64,000 nucleotides of DNA, taken from Rhodanobacter sp. C01 (GTDB taxonomy: Bacteria; Pseudomonadota; Gammaproteobacteria; Xanthomonadales; Rhodanobacteraceae). Position numbers and translations under genes: made by a program. Below the pieces are notes generated by a model. That model saw only the letters and a program-made list of their open reading frames with translations. It was not told the origin of the DNA and searched no databases. Every line of letters starts with the position of its first letter. Positions within the stretch are counted from its first letter, which is position 1. Location of the stretch: NCBI RefSeq assembly GCF_002001045.1, contig NZ_MUNR01000011.1:1-64000 (forward strand). Direction: 5' to 3'. Shown piece after piece: positions 62,707 to 64,000 of the stretch.

Positions 62707-64000
62707 ATGGCCATGGCCGAAGCCGCGCAGCCGAAGAACGAACCCGAAGAATCCCCACTATCGCCCTGGTGGGTTCGTTCGGTATTGATCGTGCTGGTGT
62801 TCGGCTTTGCTGCCTTGCTTGCAATCACCCTACTGGCTTATCGCAACGCACCGCCGGTACCCGGTCAGGTAAAGGATCCCAGCGGCACCACACTGTTCAC
62901 CGGCAATGACATCAGCAACGGCCAGGCGCTGTTCCTGCGCTACGGTTTGATGGACAACGGCACGATCTGGGGGCACGGTGCCTATCTCGGGCCCGACTAT
63001 TCTGCCGAGGCACTGCACGAGATCGGTGACGACACCGCCACCGCGCTGGCGCAGCAGCAATATGGCAAGCCGCTGGCCGAGTTGACGCCGATGCAGACCG
63101 CAGCGACCCGCGCGCAAGTCGCGGTGACGCTGAAGACCAACCGCTTTGACGCTGCCAGCGACACGCTGCAGGTAACCGCAGCGGAAGCAGCCGCCTATCG
63201 CCAGCAGATCGCCCACTGGAAGGACTATTTTCACGATCCGGCAGGGAATGGTGGACTTAAGCCTGACCTGATCACCGATCCGGTCGAGTTGCACCAGCTC
63301 ACTGCGTTCATTACCTGGGCGGCATGGGCCTCGGTCGCCGATCGGCCGGGTAGCAACTACTCCTATACCAATAACTTTCCCTATGACCCCGAGGTCGGCA
63401 ATCGGCCACCACCGGGGGCTTTGCTGTGGAGCGCATTGAGTCTCGTGGTGCTGCTGGGTGGCATTGGTGCGGTACTGCTGGCCTTCGGCAAATTCGATTA
63501 TCTGGGCTGGGTTACCCGTGGCCATCATGTGCACCCACAGGTGATTCCGGGACAGGCCAGTCACGGTCAACGGGCGCTGGTGAAGTTTTTCGTGGTGGTG
63601 ATGCTGCTGTTCCTGATGCAGACCTTGGTGGGCGGAGCGGTCGCGCATTTTCGCGCCGACCCAGTCAGCTTCTATGGCTTCCAACTGGAGAAGATCTTCC
63701 CCAGCAATCTGTTGCGCATCTGGCATCTGCAGACGGCCATTTTCTGGATCGCCACGGCCTACGTCGCAGCTGCACTATTTCTGGGGCGTTCGCTGCGCGC
63801 CGATGAGCCACGCTGGCTGGCGCCCGCCATCCACGTGCTGTTTGCCGCGTTTGTGCTGGTCATTGGCGCCAGCCTGCTTGGAGAATGGGCCGGCCTGTCC
63901 GGATGGTTGGGCAACTGGTGGTTCTGGTTCGGCAATCAGGGCTGGGAATACCTGGAAATCGGCCGCTTCTGGCAATACCTCATGGTGGTCGGGCTACTCG
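62707..64000 (+). CDS. norB: Quinol-dependent nitric oxide reductase (qNOR), 5' part
   Basis: 431 codons visible, open to the window edge. One N-terminal membrane helix (WWVRSVLIVLVFGFAALLAITLLAY), a periplasmic cytochrome-c-like domain without haem-binding CxxCH (GQALFLRYGLMDNGTIWGHGAYLGPDYSAEALH), then heme-copper oxidase-like helices (LRIWHLQTAIFWIATAYVAAALFLG, LLGEWAGLSG). The NorC-like fusion marks the single-subunit qNOR, which reduces NO to N2O with quinol. Start at 62707 has GGGGGA 6 bp upstream; ATGs at 62701 and 62711-62713 are in frame or nearby. Metal-ligand histidines of the later helices are outside the window. Confidence 0.93.
   Translation, partial: MAMAEAAQPKNEPEESPLSPWWVRSVLIVLVFGFAALLAITLLAYRNAPPVPGQVKDPSGTTLFTGNDISNGQALFLRYGLMDNGTIWGHGAYLGPDYSAEALHEIGDDTATALAQQQYGKPLAELTPMQTAATRAQVAVTLKTNRFDAASDTLQVTAAEAAAYRQQIAHWKDYFHDPAGNGGLKPDLITDPVELHQLTAFITWAAWASVADRPGSNYSYTNNFPYDPEVGNRPPPGALLWSALSLVVLLGGIGAVLLAFGKFDYLGWVTRGHHVHPQVIPGQASHGQRALVKFFVVVMLLFLMQTLVGGAVAHFRADPVSFYGFQLEKIFPSNLLRIWHLQTAIFWIATAYVAAALFLGRSLRADEPRWLAPAIHVLFAAFVLVIGASLLGEWAGLSGWLGNWWFWFGNQGWEYLEIGRFWQYLMVVGLL

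Noticed and set aside
1..64000. CRISPR arrays, rRNA or tRNA genes
   Set aside because: No regularly spaced short direct repeats and no rRNA or cloverleaf tRNA sequence were found.

Overview
The window reads as chromosome of a GC-rich gammaproteobacterium, most likely a Xanthomonadales member of the Rhodanobacteraceae/Xanthomonadaceae type (Dyella, Rhodanobacter, Luteibacter or Xanthomonas relatives). The grounds are the high GC, the large TonB-dependent receptor next to many exported glycosidases, an oxidative L-fucose pathway of the Xanthomonas kind, and an H-NS-like protein with basic repeats. This is inference from gene content; no rRNA or tRNA gene is visible.

Layout. (1) 1-1142: island-type genes on the minus strand (small membrane protein, zinc-ribbon/glycine-zipper protein, RadC-like JAMM protein, and the start of a coupled gene running off the left edge). 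(2) 1358-10565: a type I restriction-modification operon, hsdM-hsdS-X-Y-Z-hsdR, with three extra genes; Y and Z each carry a PD-(D/E)XK-like nuclease signature. (3) 10815-12023: a P4-type tyrosine integrase. (4) 12463-48313: a 36 kb glycan-utilisation locus. (5) 48314-58745: a patchwork of IS remnants, hypothetical genes, exported proteins (trypsin-like protease, two lipoproteins), a DUF932 protein, an XRE regulator, a second diverged copy of the RadC/zinc-ribbon/membrane-protein module, and a decayed DJ-1/PfpI gene. (6) 58759-64000: more chromosome-like sequence with an rpiA 3' remnant, a ClC chloride channel, a broken S41 peptidase, an H-NS-family gene and the first two thirds of a quinol-dependent nitric oxide reductase.

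The glycan locus contains what is needed to take apart a plant-type N-glycan: GH18 (endo-acting candidate), GH20 hexosaminidase, GH35 beta-galactosidase, two GH29 fucosidases, GH3 (xylosidase-like), GH92 and GH125 alpha-mannosidases, GH2 beta-mannosidase, a sialidase-fold protein of unknown specificity, a TonB-dependent receptor for uptake and two glucokinase-family kinases. In gene content it resembles the N-glycan locus known from Xanthomonas campestris. Its centre is a complete fucose block: FucP permease, mutarotase, aldo/keto fucose dehydrogenase, lactonase, fuconate dehydratase, SDR, FAH-family hydrolase, plus an FMN L-lactate oxidising enzyme that can use the L-lactate product. Many genes are joined by ATGA or TGATG overlaps.

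Two regulatory layers are readable. A LacI-family regulator lies at the left end, and six intergenic sites share an 18-bp motif with a TRGATCG core; they sit before the lacI gene, the GH2, GH92, both glucokinase operons and the receptor. The fucose block has its own IclR regulator, and its two outward promoters share the 12-mer TATTTGCACATG. The whole locus is bracketed by two direct copies of a structured ~190-bp repeat whose hairpins differ by compensatory changes.
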